Of a stretch of DNA of 64,000 nucleotides, positions 39,020-49,256 are shown one piece after another. Each line of letters starts with the position of its first letter. The stretch's first letter is position 1. The translations under genes and the position numbers were made by a program. The notes beneath the pieces were generated by a model. It was not told the DNA's origin, did no database searches, and was given only the letters and a program-made list of their open reading frames with translations. Source of the DNA: Verticillium longisporum (taxonomy: Eukaryota > Ascomycota > Sordariomycetes > Glomerellales > Plectosphaerellaceae); NCBI GenBank assembly GCA_019188255.1, contig JAETXT010000009.1:3658001-3722000 (forward strand), given 5' to 3'.

Positions 39020-39643
39020 TCAAAAGTACTTCTGCGTCTTCATAAAGTTCATGCCAGCAGCGAAGTGGAACAGCTTGGCCGCGACAATCATACGATCCTG
39101 CTTGGAGTATTCGACCAGTCTGTCGTGGAGCTCCGCCAGAGGTACGACCACCCGCTGAATGTGCTCGCCGTCGTCCAGGCGCTGCTCCGGCTCCGGCTCA
39201 CCCTCCTTGAGCTGGACCTCGACCATGACCATCTGCATGTTGGCGTTGGTCATGCCGGGATCGGCCGCCTGCGGCGGGCTGACGCTGAGGACCTTGCACT
39301 CGTAGCCCGTCTCCTCCTTGAACTCGCGGACGGCGGCCTGCACGGCGGTCTCGAGGGCGTCGGCGAGCCCAGCCGGCCACTCGACGGTGTAGGACTCGAG
39401 GGGCGGCCGGGCCTGAATGAGGAGCATGGTAGAGGCCGGCTTGGACGGGAGGAGGAGGATGTTGCCCATGGCGACGGCGTCGATGCCGGCCTTGCTCGTC
39501 GTCTTGCGCGTGGCGACCTCCCAGGAGCGCGACTTGCCGACCTGATCGACGTAGTCGACCTTTTTCAACGTCACCCAGCGGGCGTCAGCCGTGGCGAGGT
39601 CAGAGACCTTGGTGATGACGGGCTCTTGCGATTTTTGTGACAT
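39020..39643 (-). CDS. Nudix hydrolase, ADP-sugar pyrophosphatase type
   Basis: Single-exon gene for a 207-residue enzyme expected to hydrolyse ADP-ribose or related nucleoside diphosphate sugars to AMP and a sugar phosphate, in the cytosol or nucleus. Residues 92-114 match the Nudix box G-x5-E-x7-REU-x-EE-x-GU exactly (GLADALETAVQ, then AAVREFKEETGY). The upstream VEWPAG is also typical of YSA1/NUDT5-like proteins, where it precedes the box. Length fits the family (about 200-230). No signal peptide or membrane segment is present. It is followed in the same direction by the methyltransferase gene 0.4 kb upstream, with no sign that the two are functionally linked. The start is the first ATG of a conserved-looking N-terminus (MSQKSQEPVITKVSDL). 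Confidence 0.9.
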   Translation of the reverse strand: MSQKSQEPVITKVSDLATADARWVTLKKVDYVDQVGKSRSWEVATRKTTSKAGIDAVAMGNILLLPSKPASTMLLIQARPPLESYTVEWPAGLADALETAVQAAVREFKEETGYECKVLSVSPPQAADPGMTNANMQMVMVEVQLKEGEPEPEQRLDDGEHIQRVVVPLAELHDRLVEYSKQDRMIVAAKLFHFAAGMNFMKTQKYF

Positions 39644-40066
39644 TGTAGCTATGTGATGATGCTTTCTTGTGATGGGTGTTGAAGACTGGCCACTGATTGC
39701 CAGGCTTTGCGTGGTGACTGTGGTGGATTGTAATGAGGGGCAGCGATGTGATGACTAAGGGCGGCCCCTCCCTCGCGAAATGTGAACATTGCTTGTTCAC
39801 TGAGAGCTGGTGTCCAGTGAATCAGAATAAGCTGTATTTCAAAATGAAACTTCCAGGGATGATAGACACGATTCTAGGGTTGATATCCATTTTGTTAACC
39901 ATGGAGGAAGATATGGTCGTGTGGTAATGGAACATCTTCCAAGGTCGGCAGCGGGCGGAAATGAAGTACACAAAACCGTCGATAACTACAGATTCGCTCG
40001 ATCAACCATCCAGATGCTGTGGGTATTTTGACGGCTCGAGTCCCTGGAAGTTTTTTCGCGCGCACG

Positions 40067-40782
40067 TCAAGAAACAGTCGCCCTTTCCATCGTGGTCCGG
40101 CTTCCCCTCTCATGCCGAAACTCACTCCCGCACATCTCCCCAGAGACCTGATCCGTCCCCTCCAGTTCCCCCTTTCCCAGCCTCGCAGCCGGCGCCGGCG
40201 GCCTCAGCAGATAACACCAGTGAAACACATCCGGCTCCGTCGGGCTCATCTTGGGCACAGGAAACTTGTGCAGAACCTCAACATCAAACGGAAGACGCTC
40301 GTCCGAGAACCGGGCCGACGAGTAACTCAGCGAAACCCACACGGCCCCGGGCTTCAGACACCTCTCGACCCCCTTCCCCATTCTCCGCACCATGTCGTCG
40401 CCCCCACACGCCACGGCGTCGACGGTGCTCTTGTCGACGACGAGGTCGAACGCGCCCAGGTCGGCGGGCAGCTGCGTGACGTCCGCGACGCGAAACTCCA
40501 TCCTCGAGTCGCCGAAGCGGGCCACCTCGAGAGCGCGGCCGCGCTCGCACGCAAGGGCTCGTAGTCGAGATTCGTGATGGCGGAGAAGCCGCGGGCGCGA
40601 AAGTGGTTCTGCAGGTCGCTGGTGCCGAAGCCGAGGTGGCAGATGTGGGCGTCGGGGCCGAGGGATTGGCTGGCAAGGAGCGGGTCGAGGATGGCCATGA
40701 GGTCTGAGGAGGTGACGAGCCACTCGAATGATTCCTCGCGGGCGAAGCGGTCGCGCCAGTAGCTTTGCTTTTCGAAATCCAT
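40067..40782 (-). CDS. SAM-dependent methyltransferase (EEF1AKMT4/METTL13-like)
   Basis: Class I methyltransferase, about 238 residues. It starts MDFEKQSYWRDRF and has the SAM-binding motif HICHLGFGTSDLQNHF (residues about 46-61), then NLDYEPL, a later VADVTQLP segment and FDLVVDKSTVDAV, the layout of METTL13 N-terminal-type and EEF1AKMT4 proteins that methylate lysines on translation factors. The substrate here is not known. The frame breaks near 40,552: the first part (to YEPL) and the second part (ERGRALEVARFGD to the stop) are offset by -1. Adding one C on the plus strand at CACGCAAG restores a continuous domain (PLACERGRAL). This looks like a sequencing deletion rather than a dead gene because both halves are well conserved. 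The C-terminal 40 residues are less typical. Confidence 0.8.
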
Positions 40783-41209
40783 GATGCGGCGCCCCCCGCG
40801 GGTTTGGGTGTGTGTGAGGGTTTGGCGTCTGTGGTGGGGCGGCTTTTCTTCGTTTGGCGCAAGGTCGTTGTGACTGACCTGTCTGTTGATTGCAGTCTGC
40901 TGTATCGTGAGCGCTCAACGAATTTGATGGGCGAGGGAATATGTTATATATGTCACAAGACAACCATGTCAACTTGCGGTCAGCCGTGTCAAAAAGTCTT
41001 CACTGTGTTCCCGGTTTTTGACGTGCCCACTCCGGTGCGTCCTTGGCGGCTCCACGGCCCCGGAATTGACATCGGCGGGATCGGCAAGTCCGGGATGGGG
41101 CCGTCCATGATCATGTTCAGATTTTTGAGTCACGATATGGGATGATTTGATGCCACAACAGACGGGCTCCTCAGTAAAAGTGGTTGTGTAATGTCCTAAA
41201 AACGTAAAA

Positions 41210-42000
41210 TCAGAAAGGGGTATAGCAAAATAGATGTGTCACGCCCAACAAAGCCCCCCACAAGAGCACGTATGGCCTGGGTATCAGAGTCGATTCGCTG
41301 GAGGGATTGTCCACTTTCTCGCCAGTCGCGCCGACAACAGAGTCTCCCGTCCCGTACTGCACATTAACCACAGATTTGTCCTTGAGCGGGACCGGCTCGC
41401 CCATGGTGTGGGGACACACGGCCTGGTTGGCGGCGGGCCAGTCGAGCTCGCACTCCTCGTCGCGACCAACAGTACAAAGAGGGTCTAGGACGTTGTACAG
41501 GACGTGATTATCCTTGACCCAGTTGTCGTCGGGCGCGTCGAGGCAGCTCGCAAGAAAGTTCATGCTGTTGGGGGCACTCAGCGGCAGACGGCTGCCTTTG
41601 GTATGGATGAGGTCGTCGCAGTCCGAGGCGCTGAGGTTGCGGTATTGCATCTCGACAGGTCCCCCACGGCAGGCTCGTCGCGCGCCGACTTGCCAGTGTA
41701 CAGGTAGTTCCAGGCGTCGTAGCTCATGTCGTAAGCGCCTTCGGAGCGGTCGATGCGCAGCAGCTTGACTTTGCGACCCTCATGCTGGACCTCGACGCAG
41801 ATGTCATTACAGCTGATGGCGGCAGGCCAGTAGGCGACACGGTTGGTGTCAATCTTGCGGCCTAAGACGCCGACAGGGCACGAGTATTGCTCGTGGGGGG
41901 TAGCCCAGATTGTCTGTTCGCTGTCGGAATCATCGGCGGTTGTTGGCAGGGGGGCCAGGAGGATGGCCAGAGCGGCGGCTCGCAGGGCAAGGAGGCGCAT
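41210..42000 (-). CDS. Secreted, probably GPI-anchored fungal protein of unknown function
   Basis: About 263 residues. The N-terminus (MRLLALRAAALAILLAPLPTTA) is a clear signal peptide. The mature part contains EQTIWATPHEQYSC, NRVAYWPAAISCND, SYDAWNYLYTG and CDDLIHTKGSRLPLS, with several cysteines that could pair. I recall this as a conserved fungal secreted family but cannot give a function. The C-terminus (IPRPYVLLWGALLGVTHLFC) is hydrophobic after a small-residue Ser-rich segment, as in a GPI-attachment signal. The two halves are offset by -1 at the C run 41661-41665; six C instead of five gives AVGGPVEMQYRNL and one continuous protein. The start is the ATG at 42000, because the signal peptide begins there. 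Transcribed divergently from ALG2. Confidence 0.75.
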
Positions 42001-42738
42001 TGATAACTGAATGACAGTCGCCAAGTTATTTTGTGTCGGACGACAGGCGACGGATGACGGCGAAAAAGAGCGTAGGTGCCGCGCCTGGGCGGCGTAGGAC
42101 GATTGCGATCAAAGCTCGCAGCGCATGGTGCGGTGAGTGAAGAGAGAGGAAAGACAAAGTCGTCGAGATGGGGGCCACGAGCCGGGGAAATGAGACCAGA
42201 CCAGACCCCAGACGGCAGAACGAGACGGTGGGGAGGGGGGGGCCCTGAAGAACGTGTGCCTTGCGACCTGCATCAACCTTCAATGGAGGTGGACTACCTA
42301 ATAAGGTAAGGTACCTACCGTGGACTACCTAAGGTACCAGGTAGGTAGTGGACCCTGACAGCTGAAGCAGTTATCCGTTGTACCGCCAAGTCGGGGTCGA
42401 CGGGCCGGGAAAGAGCCAAGGGCGGAGGGGCCAAGGACAAGGAGGCAGGAGCACATGCTTGGCCTGCCCCATTGCAGCTGCCCCGCCAGTGGGGGAAGCT
42501 CTTGCTACATGTACCTATTCTGCCGGACCTGCCACTTCTGCATTTACCCATCTTTTGCTCTTTTGCCTGGTCTTTTGCCGTCATCTTCTCAAAAAGAAGC
42601 ATCAGGCATTGACTTTCTGTGTCGTGACCTCTCTTGATCAACCAACAACTTCCCACCCGAGAGCCAAGTGTTCACCCAACACCCAACGAGCACAGAGGTT
42701 GAGGCACCCATACGACGACACCACAGCAGCCACGCACA
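42001..42738. promoter_or_regulatory. Divergent promoter region between the secreted protein and ALG2
   Basis: About 740 bp separate two divergent start codons, so both promoters must be here. It contains a cluster of TACCTA/TAGGTA words at about 42,291-42,349 (ACTACCTAATAAGG, GGTACCTACC, CCAGGTAGGTAG). Similar clusters occur upstream of the aminopeptidase and beyond the phosphatase gene. No TATA box is evident. Confidence 0.5.
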
Positions 42739-44199
42739 ATGTCTGTGCGACCACCTCCCAAGAAGAAGTCGGTCGTCTTCTTCCACCCTGACCTGGGCAT
42801 TGGCGGTGCCGAGCGCCTCGTCGTTGACGCCGCCATTGGTCTTCAAAACCGCGGCCACAAGGTGACCATCTTTACGAGTCACTGCGACCCCAAGCACTGC
42901 TTTGAAGAGGCCCGCAATGGCACTCTTGACGTCCGCGTCCGGGGTAGCTGGCCTGTGCCGCCGCACATCTTCGACCGCCTCACCATCCTCTGCGCCGTCC
43001 TGCGCCAGCTCCACCTCATCTGGCAGGTCTATCTCACCGGTGAGCTCGGTCGCCTCCGGCCCACAAACTTCTTCGCCGACCAGCTGAGCGCTGGCTTGCC
43101 GCTCCTGCAGTGGCTCTATCCCGACACCCCCATCTTCTTCTACTGCCACTTCCCCGACCTGCTGCTCGCCCGCGGCCGCGACAACTTCCTCAAGCGCGCC
43201 TACCGCGTGCCCTTTGACCTTCTCGAACAGTGGTCCATGGGCTTCGCCGCCGTCATCGCCGTCAACTCATCCTTCACCAAGAAGGTTGCCGCCGACACCT
43301 GGCCCAGCCTGGCCAAGCGCAAGGACTTCAAGGTCCTCTACCCTTGTATCGAGCTTGACCCTAAGCCCCCGAAGCCCGCCGACGCCTCTCCCGAGACGAA
43401 AACCTCTGAGAAGAAGGCCGAAGTAGCTGCCGACGACGCCGTCTGGTCCGACGAGAACATCATCCTGAGCATCAATCGCTTCGAGCGCAAGAAGGACGTC
43501 GCCCTCGCCATCCGCGCCTTCGCAGGCCTTTCTCCCTCGGCCCGCAAGAACGTCCGCCTCGTCATCGCAGGCGGCTACGACCTCCGCTCTGCGGAGAACT
43601 ACGAATACCACCGCGAGCTCGTCGCCCTCGCCAAGTCCCTCGGCCTAGAGTCGGTGACGGCCAAGAACGTCATCTCGGCCCTCGCCGTCTCTCCCCAGAT
43701 CCCGGTGCTCTTCCTCTTATCCGTCCCCTCCGCCTTCAAAGACTCGCTCCTTCGTTCCGCTCGTCTGCTCGTCTATACCCCTGCCAACGAGCACTTTGGC
43801 ATCGTGCCCCTCGAGGCCATGCGCGCCCGCGTGCCCGTCCTCGCCGCAAATACGGGCGGGCCTGTCGAGACGGTCGTCGATGGCCAGACCGGCTGGCTCC
43901 GCGACCCCGAAGACGTCCAGGCCTGGGCAACAGTGATGCAGTCCGTCCTCGCGCCCGGCGCCGACGCCGAGATGAAGCGCATGGGTGCCGCCGGCGCTGA
44001 GCGCGTCCGCGCCGAGTTTGGCCAGGAGAAGATGGCAGAGAGCCTCGAGGCGCTGCTGACAGGTGTCAAGGCCGTGCTCATGGTCGAGTACCGCGCCGCC
44101 ATTTTCATTTTCTGCGCCTGCGCTATCGTGCCCTTGTTCGGACGGATGATCCACTATAACTTTGCAACGCCGGAGCATGGTGGGCGGCCACGGCCCTGA
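42739..44199 (+). CDS. ALG2: Alpha-1,3/1,6-mannosyltransferase ALG2
   Basis: 486-residue glycosyltransferase (GT4 family). It adds the second and third mannose to Man1GlcNAc2-PP-dolichol on the cytosolic face of the ER, an essential step of N-glycan assembly. The N-terminus FFHPDLGIGGAERLVVDAA is the ALG2 hallmark. FFYCHFPDLLLA and VIAVNSSFTKKV follow, then LSINRFERKKDVALAI and the E-x7-E donor-binding motif EHFGIVPLEAM at about residues 353-363, with NTGGPVETV after it. A Lys/Glu-rich loop (KTSEKKAEVAADDA) is inserted near residue 220. The C-terminus has one hydrophobic segment (AAIFIFCACAIVPLF), as in yeast Alg2. It is intact, without introns. The start ATG at 42739 lies in CACAATGTCT, a good fungal context. 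Confidence 0.95.
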   Translation: MSVRPPPKKKSVVFFHPDLGIGGAERLVVDAAIGLQNRGHKVTIFTSHCDPKHCFEEARNGTLDVRVRGSWPVPPHIFDRLTILCAVLRQLHLIWQVYLTGELGRLRPTNFFADQLSAGLPLLQWLYPDTPIFFYCHFPDLLLARGRDNFLKRAYRVPFDLLEQWSMGFAAVIAVNSSFTKKVAADTWPSLAKRKDFKVLYPCIELDPKPPKPADASPETKTSEKKAEVAADDAVWSDENIILSINRFERKKDVALAIRAFAGLSPSARKNVRLVIAGGYDLRSAENYEYHRELVALAKSLGLESVTAKNVISALAVSPQIPVLFLLSVPSAFKDSLLRSARLLVYTPANEHFGIVPLEAMRARVPVLAANTGGPVETVVDGQTGWLRDPEDVQAWATVMQSVLAPGADAEMKRMGAAGAERVRAEFGQEKMAESLEALLTGVKAVLMVEYRAAIFIFCACAIVPLFGRMIHYNFATPEHGGRPRP

Positions 44200-44616
44200 C
44201 GGGGCGAGTGGCGGGTGGTATATAATTCATATGGACATTGTGCCTAATTTGAAGGACCCCAAAATATGGGGTTAAGACACGTCTGGCGTGCTTGTGACTC
44301 GTGGTTCGCTTCGTGTACCAAGTCGAATATGCCGTCTAGCTGAGACGTGTTCCCTGGGAAGATAAGATTCACTTTTGTTCGTGGCAGAGGCGTAGAATTG
44401 ATGTGGCCGAAGGTAGTATGCTTTGATGGCATAGCTCTACAGACTGAAGCATGGGACGAACCTCCAAGACGTAAACACACATCGTACACAGAACGCACAC
44501 ATCACGGGAGAAGAGCAGGGCGAGGAGAAAAAAAAATCGTTTCATGAACGTGCATTGGTATCCTGCTCAGTGCACCTATACCATGTACACCACAGCCAGA
44601 CCCAGCGACGCCGCGC
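44200..44616. other. Convergent 3' intergenic region
   Basis: About 420 bp between the ALG2 and aminopeptidase stop codons, which face each other. It should hold both terminators. No specific signal or other gene is supported. Confidence 0.4.
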
Positions 44617-47401
44617 CTACGCAGCGTAGCCGTTGGCGGCGAGCCACGCCTTGAGAGCGGCGGCGTCGCGCTGGCGGTAGGCGGCGCGGCCGCGGATCTT
44701 ATCCTTGGCCGTCTCGAGGGTGCGGTTGAAGCCGGCCGTGTCTTTGCCGGCGAAGAAGGTGTCAATCTCCTTGATCTTGTCGGCGTCGGCAAACTTGGAC
44801 AGGCTCGTGGAGACGAGGCGGTCGACGACGACGTTGTTGCCGGCCTTGACGACGCAGTTGTCCCAGTGGGCCTGGAGGTACTGCCACTGGGCCTCGCGGG
44901 CGGACGCGTTGGCGCCGAGGCCCGAGGCCAGCACGTGCATGTCGGACGAGGGCACCGACTCGGAGGCCGGCGCGGGCGGGGACCGGTTGAAGAGGAAGGG
45001 GAGGATCGTGTTCTTGACGAGCTCCGTGTCGCGGGCCGCGCTGATGGCGCTGAGGCAGACCTCCTTGCCGTCGATCGACTTTGTCGTGAACCACTCCTTC
45101 TTAAGCACCTCGACCGCCTTGACGGGGTCGTGCTTGACGGCCACGCGGAACACGGGCGTGCGCAGGGCCGGGGGGAGAGGGTTCGACTCGGGCGACTCGA
45201 CATAGGCCTTCCAACGCTTGAGAGCCTCCTCGGTGACGCTATCACTTGTTAGCAAGGATGCATCACTTGAAAGAATAGGGGCACGTACCCAGCATGGCCG
45301 TTGACACCGGCGGTGAGGATAAGACGCTTGCGCAGCAGACCAGTGAGGTAGCTCTCGCCCTCGGGATAGTCCCAGCCGACCTTACCAACGGCTTCGTCGA
45401 TCAGCTTGAGGGTGAAGGCCTCGAGGCCCTTCTTGATGACCTCGTCTTCGCCGAAAACGGACTTGACCGATGCGATAGAGTCAAGCACCTGGCTCCAGAC
45501 CAGGTAGTTGTCCTCCTTGCTGAAGCCTTGGATGAACGAGAGGAGCGCAGCAGTGGTGCCGTTGCCCGAGAAGGCGAGATCACCGGCGGATCCGATGATG
45601 GCAATCTTGTCCTCGATGGACAGGCGGTCAAGCTGCTTGCCAAGCTGCAGCAGGCGCTCGGGCGGGTAGTTGACGCGGTAGAAGCCCGAGGCGCCAGAGT
45701 TGAGCTTGTAGAACTCGGAATCAATGTCAGTGATGGTGTCTTCCTTCTTCTCCAGCGCAATCGAGGTGATTCCCTTGACGCCCTTCTTGCCCTCGAGCTC
45801 GAGAGGGATCCACCAAGTGGTCTCGTCATCCTGGGGCTTGACATCGCCGGTAGAGAGGAAGCGCGACTGCTTGATCGAAATCTGGTTGGGCTGCTCGGCG
45901 ACGGTCAGCACGGGGTGACCGATCTTGGAGATCCACGGGCCCATGAGCTTGTTGACGTCCTTGCCAGAGGCCTCGCTGAGAGCGCTCCAGAGCGCCTCAG
46001 TCTTGGCGTTGCCGTACTGGTGCTTCTTCAGGTAATTGGACACACCCTTGAGGAAGGTCTCGACGCCAAGGTGGTTTGCGAGCATGCGGATGGCGGAGCA
46101 GCCCTTGAGGTAGCTGATGTGGTCGAAGATCTGGTTGACGTCGAGGGCGTCCTTGACGGGAACGTGGATGGCGTGGCTGGCACGGATACTGTCCAGCTTG
46201 AACGCCATCTCCATACCCTCGTTGATGAACTGCGGCCAGACCTGCCACTCGGGATGCAGGTGATCAGTTGCGAGCCAGCCAACCCAGGTGGCAAAGCCCT
46301 CGTTCAGCCACAGCTCGTCCCACCAGTCCATGGTGACAAGGTTGCCAAACCACTGGTGGGCGAGCTCGTGAGCGACGACATAGGCCACGCGGTTGGCGTA
46401 GCGCGGCTCGGACGTCTTCTCGTCGTAGAGGACAGCCGTCGTACGGTAGGTGACCAGACCCCAGTTCTCCATCGCGCCGGCCGAGAACTCGTGGACGGCG
46501 AGCAGGTCGGCCTTGGGCAGAGGGTACTCGATGCCGAAAATGTCAGAGAAGTAATCGATGATCCTGGGCGCATGCCACAGAGCCCAGCGGCCCTGCTCCT
46601 TGAGACCGCGCGTGGTGTAGACACGGACAGGCAGCTGTTTGCCATTGTAGCGGCGCTCGGTAAAGGCCTCGACGTACTCAAAGTCGCCGATGGCCCAGGC
46701 GAGAAGGTATGTGCTCATCTTGGGGCTGGTCTCAAAGGAGACCAGGTGGAAGCCATCGCGCGTCCTCTTGGTGTCCTTGACGGGCATGTTGCTGAGAGCG
46801 ACCTGATCGTCGGGGATCTCGAGCTCGACGTCAAAGGTGGCCTTGAGGTTGGGCTCGTCGAAGCAGGGGAAGGCGCGACGCGCATCGCAGGGCTCGAACT
46901 GGGTGCTCAGCATGTAGTGCCACTCGTCATCGCGGGGAACCGAGGCAGCGGGTGTGACGGCGGGGGTGTATTTGCTGCGGTAGAAGCCGGCCATGTCGTG
47001 GTTCAGGATACCCTCAAAGTGGATGGGGTCCGAAGCCTTCTGAGAGGCAGGAATCTACTGGTCAAAGGCGTCGACAGCGCGCTGCTTCTTCTCATCGTGG
47101 GAGATGGAGGCGGATTCCTACGATTCGGTAGACTTGTTCTGGGTGACGGTAACGGAAGCCTTGGACAGCTTGAGCTCGAGGGCGTTGATGACGACCTCCT
47201 TGGTGGGCTTGATAACCTCTACGTCAATGCTGCACGGAGGTTAGCGTCAGGCGTCATCATGGCGAGGGTGATCGGGGACGGGTGGTTGGCAACTTGCCTG
47301 ACGGTTCCCTGGTAGGTCCAGTTCTTGAAGTCAAGCTCGCGCAGGGAGACAACATAGTGCGAGGGCTTGATGGCATCGGGAAGGACATCGCGGTCCGCCA
47401 T
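44617..47401 (-). CDS. APE2: M1 zinc aminopeptidase (APE2/AAP1 type) with two in-frame TAG codons
   Basis: Cytosolic puromycin-sensitive-type aminopeptidase that removes N-terminal residues from peptides. Exons on the minus strand: 47401-47298, 47229-45289, 45238-44617, coding 888 codons. The zinc site HELAHQWFGN with the distant Glu (LWLNEGFA) is at residues 322-345; the exopeptidase motif GAMENWG starts at 286. The C-terminal ERAP-like domain ends AWLAANGYAA, like yeast Ape2 (YLKENGYY). Intron 1 (47297-47230) has a GC donor (GCAAGT). Codon 72 (47120-47118) and codon 93 (47057-47055) are TAG in frame, in the N-terminal domain where homologs have ordinary residues. I checked splicing at these sites and found no intron that removes both and keeps the frame. 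Met114 (MAGFYRSKY) could start a shortened protein. The rest is intact, so the gene may be recently broken, edited or mis-sequenced. Confidence 0.9.
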
Positions 47402-49256
47402 GTTGCCGAAAGAACTGGCGTGAAATGCCAATTCCGATGTGGTAACGGAAGAGCAGTGTCGACGAGGCGAGGTGGGAGGTCTAGAGTGACGTGACCAGGT
47501 ATTAGCAAGACGAATCCCGAACGGTGGCTCGAGACAATGGAGGCGAAAAGTAGGCGGGGACAAGGCAATCTGAGAGAACGGTTGCAGATATGAGCAAGAT
47601 GGGATGCAGTGAGGTTTGGGAAAGGAAGATTTCCAAGATCTCTTCCAGCTAAAGCTCAAGAACCAAAAGGCAGAAGCATAATAATAAGCCAGCCAAAAGG
47701 AGGGGCATTGAAGGAGGGGCAGATGGCGATCGAGACCGAGACCCACACCGCACTACCATGCACACCTAGGTACCTAGGGTAGGTACCAAAGGCAGAGAGC
47801 TCTCTCACCGGGCCACTCGGCACGCAAGAGGGGGGCGGGCAGGGGATGCCCTCAGATGAATACCTACGATGGATGGATGGGTAGGTAGGTAGGAAGGTAC
47901 CCAATGGCGGGGATCCAGTGCGGGCGCATCAAGCTGCTTAGGGTCGGTCGACAGCCTACCTCTGGGGAGGTAGGGGGAGCGTTACAGGCGACTGCGAGCT
48001 CCACGGCCTACCTAGGTACCCAAAGTGCCCTGCGCTTAGCACTGGCTACAGAGCAGAGCCTCCGCCGTGCCACCGTCAGTGGGCCGCGGGGGGTCCACAA
48101 TGTGCCGAGCTGTGGACATGCAGCACCAAAGAGCTACCTTAGCTCCCTGAGGTGCTGCCTACCACGATGGGTTCCCAGGGGTACCTTTGTCTGTCTGGGG
48201 GTCTGGATTCGAGTCTGCCCCGGGTTCATGGACGTACCTCAGTTGCTCGCCGTGCCGCCGTGCCGCCGCCGCCAGCTCATTGTGCAATGGCGAAGTCGAG
48301 CCGGTCGGAGCCGAGCGCGGTGTCGCGGGCGCCCAAGTTGTGACGAGCGACGAAAACTGCTGGGAAAAGCTCGTGTGCGTGACGGCTCCACACGAAGATG
48401 TGATGGCAGACGCGGATGCCGATGCAGAGACGCACGAGAGCCTCGCCCCTGACAGCCACCCTGCCGCTCCCAGCCTCGAGCTGAGAAGGCCGACGTGGGC
48501 CATCGGCTGGAATAAGACGTTGCCCGGCTGCTGTTCTTCAACCGAGGAATGATGAATGTAAATTGATGGTGATGCTCGCCTAGAGCCAAAGTCACCCTGC
48601 CTGTAGTCGATCTTGGGGTGGTGTCGTTCGATTGCTGAAGAGATGTCACTGGCCAACATGCAAGCGTACGAAATGGGCTCAGGCCAAGCTACTTCTGGGA
48701 CAGTGTGAAGCCGACATTCTCACACTTTACACGGAGTTCTGTCAACACTGGGAGAACGAACGTCAGGTGGTAGGTATATTCGGTGTCATGACAAGTGGGA
48801 CAAGTCGCATGACTGCCAAATCTCATGCGAACACCTCGTCAGGAGAACGCTGGCTTGTTCATTCAAATGCAAAATAACGCTGCTGATAAAGGTGACGCGC
48901 ACCTGGTCAATCCATCATATCGTGTCATGCCTTGCCCGGCTTCCTAACCTCCAAAGCACGTCCATGATTCGACTCATTGAACTCCTCCTCATCCTCCTAC
49001 TGTCAGTCTCCCATAGATTGTGCCGCGTACGAAGTGATGATCGTTTGCTTTCTTCCCTTGCCCCATGCATGTCCATGTTCGTGACAACGGGAGAAAAATA
49101 GAACCCCTAAAACCCTGCCCAAACGCCCCAGCCCATGGAAACCGATTCCGCAACGAGCCCTGCCGTGCCGCAACACAGACCGATTCCGCTTGCCAAAGAA
49201 AAAACACCCGATCCTCGCTATAGACGTCACGCTTCCATGAGGCTCATGCCTCTAAA
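47402..49256. other. Intergenic region upstream of the aminopeptidase
   Basis: About 1.85 kb. The part next to the aminopeptidase start holds dense TACCTAGGTA-type words (47,763-47,790; 47,880-47,900; 48,003-48,018). The rest has only overlapping short frames (up to 182 codons) without domains. I see no RNA gene. Confidence 0.5.

Noticed and set aside
47055..47120. An intron hiding the two TAG codons of the aminopeptidase
   Set aside because: A GTAGGA donor and two possible acceptors (CCAG, CCAGTAG) exist, but the intron would be 64 or 67 nt, shifting the frame and losing the conserved downstream residues.
45294..47315. 673-codon plus-strand frame opposite the M1 aminopeptidase
   Set aside because: It mirrors the real gene: strong G/C third-position bias of the minus-strand frame leaves the antisense frame open. 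Its translation is a Leu/Val/Gly/Asp-rich string with no domain, and the minus strand has every aminopeptidase motif.
48159..48659. 166-codon minus and 182-codon plus frames near 48 kb
   Set aside because: Overlapping frames on both strands with low-complexity translations and no domains.
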